From positions 1 through 64,000 of the forward strand of contig JAVEEC010000008.1 in NCBI GenBank assembly GCA_030840645.1: DNA of 64,000 nt, written 5' to 3'. The position numbers and the translations under genes were made by a program. The stretch comes from Frankiaceae bacterium. Its GTDB lineage: Bacteria > Actinomycetota > Actinomycetes > BP-191. Position 1 is the stretch's first letter, and each line of letters opens with the position of its first letter. The notes beneath the pieces were generated by a model. The model saw only the letters and a program-made list of their open reading frames with translations. It was not told the origin of the DNA and did not search any database. Below are positions 19,232-28,149 of the stretch, piece by piece.

Positions 19232-19390
19232 GGCGTGTCTCTCAATCCGCGATCGTCGCGAGCGGCGTCCAGGGCGGTGCATCGCAAGGCGGAGGAGGGG
19301 TCGAGAGCAGCGAACTCGGCGCCGACGACAACGCCGCGAGGCGCCGTGCTGGGCGTCGCGCAGCAGATCAGCGGATCGGGAGACACGCCC
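19231..19390. mobile_element. MITE-like non-autonomous element, 160 bp
   Basis: Terminal inverted repeats GGGCGTGTCTCTCAATCCGC / GCGGATCGGGAGACACGCCC (18/20 match), flanked by TA on both sides, no coding capacity. Confidence 0.8.
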
Positions 19391-19764
19391 TAGGCCGTCG
19401 GGTCGACCGCGTCGAGACAGTCGGTGATCTGCCCCAACGCCTCGCGTGCTCCGTCGGTGTCCTTCGTCGCGCGCAGCGCGGCGACCAGGTCGCGGCCGAC
19501 GACGGCGAGCTGGTCGGCGAGCACGGCATTTCTGGCCGGCCGCTGCGGGACGTGGTGAGGCGCCGGGCGGCCCTCGGCCTGCTGGCCCGCCGCGGCCAGC
19601 GTCGCGACCAGCCGGGCGACGTGGTCCGCCCTCGTCGCGCCCCCGGCCTCGCCGGCCCACCACTGCGGCGAACGGCGGCTGACCCGTTTCACCGCCTCTG
19701 TCAAGGCGTCGTCCACAGCCGAGATCGCTGTCCACAGATCCCTCGCCGGCTGCGCCGCGGCCAT
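19390..19764 (-). CDS. Hypothetical protein (124 aa), helical
   Basis: MAAAQPARDLWTAISAVDDALTEAVKRVSRRSPQWWAGEAGG...; stop codon partly supplied by the adjacent MITE-like element. Confidence 0.6.
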   Translation of the reverse strand: MAAAQPARDLWTAISAVDDALTEAVKRVSRRSPQWWAGEAGGATRADHVARLVATLAAAGQQAEGRPAPHHVPQRPARNAVLADQLAVVGRDLVAALRATKDTDGAREALGQITDCLDAVDPTA

Positions 19765-19786
19765 GTGGCGACGTTACCGTGACCTC

Positions 19787-21283
19787 GTGATCTTCTCCTC
19801 GCCGCCGACCGCTCCGGGCCGGGCACGCGCCCGGCTCCTGCCCGTCGCGCTCGCCCTGCCGTTGCTCGTCTCGGGCTGCTCCGGCACCCACCGCGCCGCG
19901 CCGACCGGCTCCCCCACCCCGGGCGCCCCGACGTCGAGCCCACCGACCTCGACCGCACCGGTCACCCCGTCCACCCGGCCGGCGAGCGTGCGGCCGTCCG
20001 CGACCGCCGCGGCGTGCCGCACGACGTACGCCGCACCCGACCCCGACCGGCCGGTCGTCGCGCTGTCGTTCGTCGTCGCCGACAGCAAGGCGTCGGTCCG
20101 CGGGACGGAGCGGGTGACGTTCCGGCCTGACCTGCCCGTCGACCGCCTGGTGTTCCGCCTCTGGGCGAACGAGCCCGCCGCCCGCCGCGGCGGCGGCCAC
20201 ACGGAGGTCACCGCGCTCTCCGTCGACGGCACCGCCAGCGCGTTCGCCGTCAGCGGCGACCGGACCACGGTGACGGTCCGGCTCGGCGGCACCCGGCCCG
20301 CGCGGTCGCGGATCGTCGTGGACCTCGCGTTCGCGCTCACCCTGCCCGGCGGCGTCAACGAGCGGCTCGGCCACTCGGGCCGCGTCGCGTGGTTCGGCTC
20401 CGGGTTCCCGCTGCTCGCGTGGGAGCGCGGCCGGGGATGGGCGACCGAGCCGCCGACGTCGGCGTTCGCGGAGGCCGCGACCAGCGAGTCGTTCCAGCTC
20501 GACCTCAGCGTCGACACGGCCCCTGGCGACACCGTCCTCGGCACCGGCGTGCCGATCAGCACGACGGGACGGATTCGGCACCGCACCGCGGACGCGGTCC
20601 GCGACGTGGTCGTGGCGGTCGGGCCGTTCCACGTCGCGCGCGGACGGGCCGGCGCCACGCCCGTCGCGGTCGGCGTCGCGCCCGGGCTGTCCGACAGCGC
20701 GGAGCGGCTGCTGCCGATGCACGTCGACGCGATCGCCGCGCACGCGGCGCGGTACGGACCGTTCCCGTACGCCTCCCTCGACGTCGCCGTGCTGCCGGAC
20801 ATCGAGGGCGGCATTGAGTTCCCCGGCGGCATCCTGCTCGGGCACAACCAGGACAAGGACGCCACGCTGGTCCACGAGGTCGCGCACCAGTGGTTCTACG
20901 GGCTGGTCGGCGACGACCAGGGCCGCGACCCCTGGCTGGACGAGGCGTTCGCGACGTACGCCGAGGCCCTGGTCCGCGGGACGGGGGGCACGTACGCGAG
21001 CCTGTCCGTCCCCGCGTCCGGGCGGCGCCGGGTCGGCGCGCCGATGGCGTACTGGGAGCCGCGGACGTCGGTGTACTACCGGTCCGTCTACGTGCAGGGC
21101 GCGGCCGCGCTGCTCCGCGCCCGACGAACCGTCGGGGCGACCGCCTGGGACCGGGCGATCCGCTGCTACGTCGCCACGAACGCCCACCGGATCGCCACGC
21201 CGGCCGACCTCGCACGCGCGCTCGCGGGCCTGCCTGCCGCCGTTGCCGTGCTGCGCGGCGTGGGGGCGCTACCGCCGCGCTGA
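19787..21283 (+). CDS. M1-family metallopeptidase, lipoprotein
   Basis: HEVAHQWFYGLVGDDQGRDPWLDEAFATYAE (HExxH-x18-E); lipobox LLVSGC; GTG start at 19787. Confidence 0.9.
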   Translation: MIFSSPPTAPGRARARLLPVALALPLLVSGCSGTHRAAPTGSPTPGAPTSSPPTSTAPVTPSTRPASVRPSATAAACRTTYAAPDPDRPVVALSFVVADSKASVRGTERVTFRPDLPVDRLVFRLWANEPAARRGGGHTEVTALSVDGTASAFAVSGDRTTVTVRLGGTRPARSRIVVDLAFALTLPGGVNERLGHSGRVAWFGSGFPLLAWERGRGWATEPPTSAFAEAATSESFQLDLSVDTAPGDTVLGTGVPISTTGRIRHRTADAVRDVVVAVGPFHVARGRAGATPVAVGVAPGLSDSAERLLPMHVDAIAAHAARYGPFPYASLDVAVLPDIEGGIEFPGGILLGHNQDKDATLVHEVAHQWFYGLVGDDQGRDPWLDEAFATYAEALVRGTGGTYASLSVPASGRRRVGAPMAYWEPRTSVYYRSVYVQGAAALLRARRTVGATAWDRAIRCYVATNAHRIATPADLARALAGLPAAVAVLRGVGALPPR

Positions 21284-21376
21284 GCCCCGCGGGAGTGGCC
21301 AACTCAGGTCTTGCCGAGCAGGTCCGGCAGGGGCATCGTGTGCGCATGGACCGCTGACGCGCACCCGGGAGGTCGC

Positions 21377-21598
21377 ATGTCCTTGCACCACTCGTTGGAG
21401 ACCCACCAGAACCTGCTCGAGCGGATTCCAGAGGTCACCGGGCGGCACCTGCCCCAGTGGTTCGAGGCCATCGAGAACGGACCGGCCCTGCTGCGCTTCG
21501 AGGAGCGCGTGTCCTGGCTGAAGGACGAGCACGACATCCCCCACGGCTACGCCACCGCGCTGGTCTACGAGCACGACCAGCGCCGCCGCGCGGTCTAA
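21377..21598 (+). CDS. Small DUF4287-like protein
   Basis: ORF of 73 aa, VSWLKDEHDIPHGYATALVYEHDQRRRA. Confidence 0.7.
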   Translation: MSLHHSLETHQNLLERIPEVTGRHLPQWFEAIENGPALLRFEERVSWLKDEHDIPHGYATALVYEHDQRRRAV

Positions 21599-21642
21599 GA
21601 GGGCTCTGCGAAACGCCTGCTCGGCCCGCCACCGCGAGCGCG

Positions 21643-22881
21643 CTACTTGTCCGCGGTGATGCGCCACACCTCGCCGCTGGACGACGCGAGGTACACCTCG
21701 CCGTGCCCGTCGACCCCGAACGACACCGGCGAGCCCCCGCGGAACCCGAGCGTCGTCACGGCCGGGTTCGACTCGGTCCCCGCCGCGAACGACCAGACGT
21801 CGCCGGAGCAGTAGTCGGCGAACAGGTACCGCCCGCGTAGCGCCGCCACGCTCCCCCCGTACACGACCCCGCCGGTGACCGAGCAGCGGCCGCCGCTGTG
21901 GCCGTAGGTGTGCACCGGCGTCACGGTCTGGCCGCCGGGCGTGAGCGAGCCGCCCTTGAACCGCGTCCGCCCCTCGTAGATCGACCACCCGTAGTTCGCG
22001 CCGGACTGGCGGGCTGCGGGCACGACGTCGACCTCCTCGACGGAGCCCTGGCCCACGTCGGCGACGTAGAGGTCGCCGTTCGCCGGGTCGAAGGAGAACC
22101 GCCACGGGTTACGGAGGCCGTACGCCCAGATCTCGGGCCGGGCGCCGGACTTGCCGACGAACGGGTTGTCCGGCGGGATCCCGTACGGCTTCCCGCCGGA
22201 GGGGCGCGGGTCGATGCGCAGCAGCTTGCCGAGCAGGTCGCCGAGGTTCTGCGCGCGGTTGTCCGGGTCGCCGCCCGAGCCCCCGTCGCCGAAGCCGATG
22301 ATCAGCCGCCCGCTCGGGTCGAACACGAGCAGGCCGCCGTTGTGGTTCGGGTACGGCTGACCGACCTTGAGCAGCTCGCGCCGGCTCCCGGGGTCGGCCC
22401 GGTCGGCGTTCCCGGTGGCCACGCGGTACTCGACGATCCGGCTGTCGCCGCTCGTGTCGGTGTAGTCGACGTAGAAGAGCCCGGACTTCGCGTAGTCGGG
22501 CGCGAACGCCATCGAGAGCACCCCGCGTTCGCCGCCGCTGCCGACCAGGGACGCGATGTCGAGGAACGTCGCCGGCGCCCGCCCCGCATGCAGCACCTTG
22601 ATCCGGCCCGCCTGCTCGACCACGAACACCCGCGCGTCGCCCGCCGGGGCGGTGACGTAGACGGGCGAGTCGAACGTCCCGACCTGCGCGAGCCGCGGGG
22701 GCCCGGTGAGCGCCGGCGGGCGCGACGACCCGGCGGCGGAGGGAACGGCGGACGGCGTCGCGGACCCGGACGCGGACGCGGGCGCGGACGAGCCGCTCGG
22801 CGACGGCCGGGCGCCGGACCCCCCGGAGGAGCACCCGGCGGCGAGCGCTGCGGTGAGCAGAATGACGGGGACACGGCGCAT
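21643..22881 (-). CDS. PQQ-dependent sugar dehydrogenase-like (GSDH/Yli-type) lipoprotein
   Basis: Lipobox AAGCSS; VVEQAGRIKVL, YPNHNGGLLVFDPSGRLIIGFGDGGSGGDPDNRAQN, EIWAYGLRNPWRFSFD. Confidence 0.92.
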   Translation of the reverse strand: MRRVPVILLTAALAAGCSSGGSGARPSPSGSSAPASASGSATPSAVPSAAGSSRPPALTGPPRLAQVGTFDSPVYVTAPAGDARVFVVEQAGRIKVLHAGRAPATFLDIASLVGSGGERGVLSMAFAPDYAKSGLFYVDYTDTSGDSRIVEYRVATGNADRADPGSRRELLKVGQPYPNHNGGLLVFDPSGRLIIGFGDGGSGGDPDNRAQNLGDLLGKLLRIDPRPSGGKPYGIPPDNPFVGKSGARPEIWAYGLRNPWRFSFDPANGDLYVADVGQGSVEEVDVVPAARQSGANYGWSIYEGRTRFKGGSLTPGGQTVTPVHTYGHSGGRCSVTGGVVYGGSVAALRGRYLFADYCSGDVWSFAAGTESNPAVTTLGFRGGSPVSFGVDGHGEVYLASSSGEVWRITADK

Positions 22882-22916
22882 GGGATCATCGTCACACGTC
22901 GAGCAACGGAGGCGAC

Positions 22917-23327
22917 ATGGACGCCGAGCAGCTCCGCGAGTTCGTCAGGAAGAACCACCGCGCGGTCCTCGCGACCACCCGGTCGGACGGCCGGCCGCAG
23001 CTCTCCCCGGTCCTGGTCGCCCTCGCGCCGGACGGGCGGCTGGTGGTCTCGACCCGCGAGACCGCGGTCAAGGCCAAGAACGTCCGGCGGGACCCGTACG
23101 CCTCCCTCTGCGTCCTCAACGACAGGTTCTTCGGCGACTGGGCGCAGGTCGAGGGCGCGGCCGAGATCGTCGCGCTGCCCGAGGCGATGGACCTGCTCGT
23201 CCAGTACTACCGCGACACGGGTGGTGAGCACCCGGACTGGGACGAGTACCGGGCGGCCATGGAGCGCGAGCGCCGCGTCGCCCTGCTCGTCAGCATCGAC
23301 CGGGTCGGCCCGACCGTCAGCGGCTGA
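22917..23327 (+). CDS. PPOX-class F420-dependent oxidoreductase-like protein
   Basis: FVRKNHRAVLATTRSDGRPQLSPVLV...TRETAVKAKNVRRDPYASLCVL. Confidence 0.88.
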   Translation: MDAEQLREFVRKNHRAVLATTRSDGRPQLSPVLVALAPDGRLVVSTRETAVKAKNVRRDPYASLCVLNDRFFGDWAQVEGAAEIVALPEAMDLLVQYYRDTGGEHPDWDEYRAAMERERRVALLVSIDRVGPTVSG

Positions 23328-23350
23328 CGGTCGGCGGCGGCCGTGCGGTC

Positions 23351-25897
23351 TCAGCGCGGCGCGAGTTCCAGGACCAGCAGCGGGGTGAGTTCGGCGGCGG
23401 GCACCGGCCGGCCGAGCAGGTGGCCCTGCGCGCGCACGCAGCCGAGGCGGCGCAGCGCGCGGAGCTGTTCGGGGCGTTCGACGCCGTCGGCGACGACGAC
23501 CAGCCGCAGGCTCTGACCCATCGCGATGACGGCCTCGCACAGCGCGGCGCGGCGTTCGCCGCGGTCGAGGCCGTCGACGAACGTCTTCGCGACCTTCAGC
23601 ACGTCGAACGGCAGGTCGCCGACGTGGCTCAACGGCGCGTACCCGGTGCCGAAGTCGTCGACGGCCAGCCGCACGCCGAGGCTCTTCAGCGCGGACAACG
23701 TCTCCCGCCAGCCGTCGGCGTCGCCACCGAGCGCGGCGGAGGCGATCTCCAGCACCAGCGAGGCGGCGTCGACGCCGCTGCGGGCGACCGCGTCGGCGAC
23801 CTCTGCCGTGAACGACGACTGCCTGAGCTGCGCGGTGGCGACCTGCACGCTCATCGACAGGGCGCGGCCCGGGTCGGCGTCCTGCCAGGCGCGGAGCTGC
23901 TCGCACGCGGTACGCAGCACGCGACCGCCAATCACGCCGGCCAGCCCCATCTCCTCGGCCAGCGGCAGGAACTCGCCGGGCAGCAGCAGGCCGCGGGCCG
24001 GGTGCCGCCAGCGGACCAGCGCCTCGGCGCCGGTGACCGCGCCGGTCTCGACGTCGACGACCGGCTGGTAGTGCACGACGAACTCGTCGCGGTCGACCGC
24101 GCGCTGGAGGTCGGCCTTCAGCGTGTGCCGCGCGCTGACCTGCTCGTGCATGCCGGCGTCGTAGATCTCGAACCTGCTCTTGCCCTTCATCTTCGCCATG
24201 TACATCGCGACGTCGGCGCGGCGCAGCAGCTCGGCCGTCTCCCCAGCCTCGCCGTCCTGAATCGCGACGCCGATGCTGCCGCGGACCCACATCGGCCGGC
24301 CCTCGACGACGATCGGCGTGGCCAGCGAGTCCAGCAGCCGGGAGGCGACCAGCGTCACTTCCTGCGGGTCGCGGACGGCGGGCAGGCAGACGGCGAACTC
24401 GTCGCCGCCGAGCCGGGCCGCGGTGTCGGTCGGCCGCAGCGCGGCGCGGACCAGTCCGGCGACCTGCGCGAGCAGCTCGTCACCCGCGGCGTGGCCCATG
24501 GTGTCGTTCACGGTCTTGAAGTCGTCGAGGTCGATGAACAGCACGGCCACCCGCGACCCGGCGTCGACCGGCGCGGCGAGGGCCTGGTCCACCCGGGACG
24601 TGAACAGCGCGCGGTTGGCGAGGCCGGTGAGCGGGTCGTGGAACGCCTGGTGGCTCAGCTCGTCCTTCAGCTCGGTGAGCCGGCTGACGTGCGTCTCGAG
24701 CCGGCCGTTGTCGAGCGCGGTACGGACGTGGCCGGCCAGGGTCAGGAACAGCGTCCGGTCGCCGGGGCCGAAGCCGCTCGCGACGCGGCCGAGCCGGTTC
24801 GCGACGAGCAGCATGCCGAGCACCGTGCCGTCGGCGGTGAGCCGGACGAGCATCGCCTCGCGAACGCCGCGCGCGTGCAGGATCGCGGCGAGCGGGCCGT
24901 CGTCGTCCGCCTGCACGACCGTGCACTCGCTCCGGTCGCCCGCGCCGAGGAACTCCACCTCCGCCTCGTCGAGCTGGACCGAACGCATCGCCTCGCGACG
25001 CCCACCCGGTCCCACGGTGGTCCGCACGCCCATCGACGCGTCCGGGCGCCCGACCAGGACCAGCTCCGCCAGCTCGGCGCGGAAGCGCCCGGTGACCTCG
25101 TCCAGCAGCGACAGCACGACCGTGTCGAAGCCGGCGTCCGCGCTGAGCTTGCGGCTGGCCTCGTAGAGGAAGCTGAGGCTCTGCTGCCGCTCGCGGCTGG
25201 ACACGATCTCCCGGTACGCCGCCACGAGCAGCGCCCACGTGCAGAGCAGCAGCCAGAGCGAGCCCGGCGCGATGGCGACGATGAGGACCGCGGACAGCGA
25301 CATCGTCGTGACGGCGACCCCGCCCGCGAGGTCGAGCAGGTGCGGCAGGAACACGTCCCGCAGCCGGGCGGTGTCGTCCATCGTGCGGATCACGACCGAG
25401 ATGGCAACGGTGCCCACCGTGCTCTGCGCGACCACCGCGACCAGGGCGGCGAGCCACGCGCGCTGCCCGATCTGCGCAGGCGCGCCCGCGACCGCATGGA
25501 ACACGATCAGCGCCAGCTCGGCCTCGAGGCTGTACAGGGCGACGTTGAACAGCAGCTTCTGCGGCGGCTGGCGGCGGCGCAGGGCGAACGCCAGCGCGAC
25601 GCCGACGAACTGCGTGCCGACGAGCGCGAGCGGCGGGAGGAAGAACAGGCCGATGACGAGCGGCACCTCGCAGAGCGCGAACGTCGTCGCCTGGCCGCGG
25701 AACTCGACGTGCGCGCACGCCTCCTCGGTGCAGAAGAACGCCGCCGCGAACACGAGCAGCCAGAGCGGCCCGCGCGCGGTACCGAGGTCCGGCGCAGGCA
25801 GCCGGCCCACCCAGCCGAGCAGGCCGGCCGAGACGGCCCAGAGGGCGGCCACGATGACCCAGACGCAGGTGGAAGGGCTGAGCCGCGGTCGCCGCAT
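23351..25897 (-). CDS. Membrane GAF-GGDEF-EAL protein (c-di-GMP turnover)
   Basis: TM-rich N-terminus; AARLGGDEFAVCLP; TGAEALVRWRHPARG; AVDDFGTGYAPLSHV. Confidence 0.93.
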   Translation of the reverse strand: MRRPRLSPSTCVWVIVAALWAVSAGLLGWVGRLPAPDLGTARGPLWLLVFAAAFFCTEEACAHVEFRGQATTFALCEVPLVIGLFFLPPLALVGTQFVGVALAFALRRRQPPQKLLFNVALYSLEAELALIVFHAVAGAPAQIGQRAWLAALVAVVAQSTVGTVAISVVIRTMDDTARLRDVFLPHLLDLAGGVAVTTMSLSAVLIVAIAPGSLWLLLCTWALLVAAYREIVSSRERQQSLSFLYEASRKLSADAGFDTVVLSLLDEVTGRFRAELAELVLVGRPDASMGVRTTVGPGGRREAMRSVQLDEAEVEFLGAGDRSECTVVQADDDGPLAAILHARGVREAMLVRLTADGTVLGMLLVANRLGRVASGFGPGDRTLFLTLAGHVRTALDNGRLETHVSRLTELKDELSHQAFHDPLTGLANRALFTSRVDQALAAPVDAGSRVAVLFIDLDDFKTVNDTMGHAAGDELLAQVAGLVRAALRPTDTAARLGGDEFAVCLPAVRDPQEVTLVASRLLDSLATPIVVEGRPMWVRGSIGVAIQDGEAGETAELLRRADVAMYMAKMKGKSRFEIYDAGMHEQVSARHTLKADLQRAVDRDEFVVHYQPVVDVETGAVTGAEALVRWRHPARGLLLPGEFLPLAEEMGLAGVIGGRVLRTACEQLRAWQDADPGRALSMSVQVATAQLRQSSFTAEVADAVARSGVDAASLVLEIASAALGGDADGWRETLSALKSLGVRLAVDDFGTGYAPLSHVGDLPFDVLKVAKTFVDGLDRGERRAALCEAVIAMGQSLRLVVVADGVERPEQLRALRRLGCVRAQGHLLGRPVPAAELTPLLVLELAPR

Positions 25898-26023
25898 GTC
25901 AGATGTATCGGCACGCGCGGCGTCTTACGTGCTAGTCATTCAGGGTCAAATCGGGGCGCCCGGGCGGTGGGCGGGACCGGTCCGCAGTACCGTCGCGCCG
26001 GTGCCGACCAACCCAACCCCCGC

Positions 26024-26830
26024 GTGAGCGACGGCGGCGTCCTGCGGCTCGATGACGGGCGCGACCTCTCGTGGCGGGCGAGCGGGCCGCGCGCCGCCGC
26101 ACCTCTGCTCTGGCTGCACGGCAGCACCGGGAGCAGCCGCACCGCCCCGATTCAGGACTCCGCCCGGGTGCTTGCGTACGACCGCCCCGGCTACGGCGGC
26201 TCCTCGGTCCATCCAGGACGGACGTTGCGGAGTGACGTCGCGGACGCCCTCGCGCTGCTGGACGCGCAACACGTCGACCGCACGGCGGTGCTGGCCTTCT
26301 CCGGCGGTGCGGCGGTCGGGTACGCCCTCGCGGCGCTCGCCCCCGACCGCGTCTCCCGGCTCGGCGTCGTCTCCGGCGCGACGTGGCCGGTCGGCCCGCC
26401 GCCACCCGACGCGGCGCTGCGCGACGCCGGTGCCACGCTCCGGGCGGCAGATCCGGCGGCCACGGTGGCCGCGCTGGCGGCGGACGCCCCGCCGCTCGAC
26501 CGGCAGGCCCTCCTGGACCCCGGTCTCGCGACGCGCCTGCGGCTCGGCGTGGAGGACGCGGTGCGAAGCGGTATCGAGGGCTGGGTGGCCGAGGCGCGCG
26601 TGGTCCGTACCGAGTGGCCGTTCCTGCCGCGGGACGTTCGTTGCCCCGTGCTGCTCTGGCACGGACGGGAGGACGCGGCGGTCCCGTTGGCGGCTGCCGA
26701 GACCACCGCGAGAACGCTGCCGGTCGCCCGCCTGCACACGCTGCCCGGCGCCGGTCACCTGGGCTGGCTGGCGCGGGAGGACAGCATCACCGCCGCGATG
26801 GTGAGCGGGCGGCAGGCACCGAGCAGGTGA
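26024..26830 (+). CDS. Alpha/beta-fold hydrolase
   Basis: LLWLHGSTGSSR, YDRPGYGGSS, AFSGGAAVGYALAAL, LPGAGHLGWL; GTG start at 26024 inside a longer open frame. Confidence 0.85.
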   Translation: MSDGGVLRLDDGRDLSWRASGPRAAAPLLWLHGSTGSSRTAPIQDSARVLAYDRPGYGGSSVHPGRTLRSDVADALALLDAQHVDRTAVLAFSGGAAVGYALAALAPDRVSRLGVVSGATWPVGPPPPDAALRDAGATLRAADPAATVAALAADAPPLDRQALLDPGLATRLRLGVEDAVRSGIEGWVAEARVVRTEWPFLPRDVRCPVLLWHGREDAAVPLAAAETTARTLPVARLHTLPGAGHLGWLAREDSITAAMVSGRQAPSR

Positions 26831-26859
26831 ACGGGCTCGCACGGCGTATTCCTGCCGCC

Positions 26860-27057
26860 ATGACCCGACCCCTCGCCATCGCCGCCCTGCTCGCCGGTGC
26901 GTTCTTCGCCGGCGCGCCCGCCCACGCCGACCCGATCGTGCCGCAGACGTGCCACTACTGGACCGACTACGGCTTCTGCACGCCGGCCGTGAACAACCCG
27001 GTCAAGCCGCGCTGCTTCTACTGGACCGACTACCCGTTCTGCGTCCCGCCGGCGTAG
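26860..27057 (+). CDS. Small secreted Cys/aromatic-rich peptide (65 aa)
   Basis: Signal peptide MTRPLAIAALLAGAFFAGAPAHA followed by CHYWTDYGFCTP...CFYWTDYPFCVPPA. Confidence 0.65.
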   Translation: MTRPLAIAALLAGAFFAGAPAHADPIVPQTCHYWTDYGFCTPAVNNPVKPRCFYWTDYPFCVPPA

Positions 27058-27093
27058 CCCGCTTCCGGGGGAACGTGCCCACGGAGCCCGGCT

Positions 27094-27146
27094 CGTTCTG
27101 TGAAGATCACCACGCTCAAGCAGGGGCGGGTGGGCTGCACAGAACG
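27094..27146. repeat. 53-bp palindrome-ended repeat-like element R3 between convergent genes
   Basis: CGTTCTGTGAAGATCACCACGCTCAAGCAGGGGCGGGTGGGCTGCACAGAACG; ends CGTTCTGTG/CACAGAACG. Confidence 0.6.
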
Positions 27147-27168
27147 CGACGGGAGGGGGCCGACGGCC

Positions 27169-28149
27169 TCAGCGCCTGGCGCGGAGCCGCTTCCGTTGGA
27201 GCGTGACGAGCACGGCAACGGCGCCGAGCAGCAGGACCGCGACGGCCGGCACCCGCCCGCGCCGGTCCGGCCGGGTGCTCACCGGCGCCGCCGCTCCCGT
27301 GTCCGGGAACGTGACGGTGGCCCGCGCGACGTGTTCGACCAGCCCGCTCCGCAGGGTGATCTCGGCGTTCCACGGTCCGGCGGGCAGCCGCGGGTCCAGG
27401 CCGATGGTGACCGGCTCCGTGTCGCCGACCGCCAGGGTGGTGCCGAGGTTGGCGGGGAACGGTCCGGCGCTGAGCCCGCCCGGGCCGGCCGAGAGTCGCA
27501 GCGTCCCGGTCATGTCGAGCGCCCGACGCCCGGTGTTGCGCACGGTCGCGACGATGGTGGGCCGGCCGGCAGCGGATCGTTCCGCGGTCAGCGAGTCGAT
27601 CGCGAAGCCGGGCGCGGGCAGCCCGCCGGTTCCGACGGACACGTACAGGCGGATGCCCACGCGGCTGACCTGCGTGACACCGCCACGCTCCACCGAGCGC
27701 GCCTCGGCCCAGACCACGCCGTACCGTTCGCCGGGGGTCGCGTCGCGCGGGACGGAGAGCGTCACGACGGCCGTGACGCGTCCATCGGCCGGGAGGTCGG
27801 ACGCGTCCGGGCTGACGGACGTCCACGTGGACAGGTCGTTGGCGGTGTGTCCGGCCGCGCCCAGGAACGTTCCCTTTGCGAGAGTGGCGGCGGCGGCGTA
27901 GAGGCCGACGTGCGTGGTCGAGCCCGCAGTGCTCGAGACCTCGACCCGGCGCTGGACGGCCGTCCCCGGCGCGAGGTGGTCGACGATGTAGAGCCGCGCT
28001 CGGGGGTCGCTCTGGGCCGTCAGCGGGACGTCGACGAGCCGAAGCCCGATGCCGCCAGGAGACGCGCCGGCCGGGGTCACGGACACGGCGGTCGAAGTGG
28101 CGAGAAGCGCGCACGAGAAGAACCGCGCCGCCCGACCGTTCCTAGACAA
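27169..28149 (-). CDS. DUF916/WxL-associated-like surface protein with C-terminal TM
   Basis: IGLRLVDVPLTAQSDPRARLYIVDHLAPGTAVQRRVEVSST..., VPRDATPGERYGVVWAEA; C-terminal VPAVAVLLLGAVAVLVTLQRKRLRARR. Start uncertain (TTG at 28149 or ATG at 28206). Confidence 0.7.
   Translation of the reverse strand: MSRNGRAARFFSCALLATSTAVSVTPAGASPGGIGLRLVDVPLTAQSDPRARLYIVDHLAPGTAVQRRVEVSSTAGSTTHVGLYAAAATLAKGTFLGAAGHTANDLSTWTSVSPDASDLPADGRVTAVVTLSVPRDATPGERYGVVWAEARSVERGGVTQVSRVGIRLYVSVGTGGLPAPGFAIDSLTAERSAAGRPTIVATVRNTGRRALDMTGTLRLSAGPGGLSAGPFPANLGTTLAVGDTEPVTIGLDPRLPAGPWNAEITLRSGLVEHVARATVTFPDTGAAAPVSTRPDRRGRVPAVAVLLLGAVAVLVTLQRKRLRARR

Noticed and set aside
17672-21187. 1171-aa minus-strand ORF and similar very long antisense ORFs (3417-6236, 7115-8854, 23420-26023 part, 38842-40917, 61619-63538)
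   Set aside because: They lie antisense to or out of frame with clear conserved genes and have Arg/Ala/Gly-rich low-information translations typical of shadow ORFs in >70% GC DNA.
23351-25897. GGDEF-EAL protein as unusual
   Set aside because: Both signature motifs are intact and such hybrids are common in actinobacteria.
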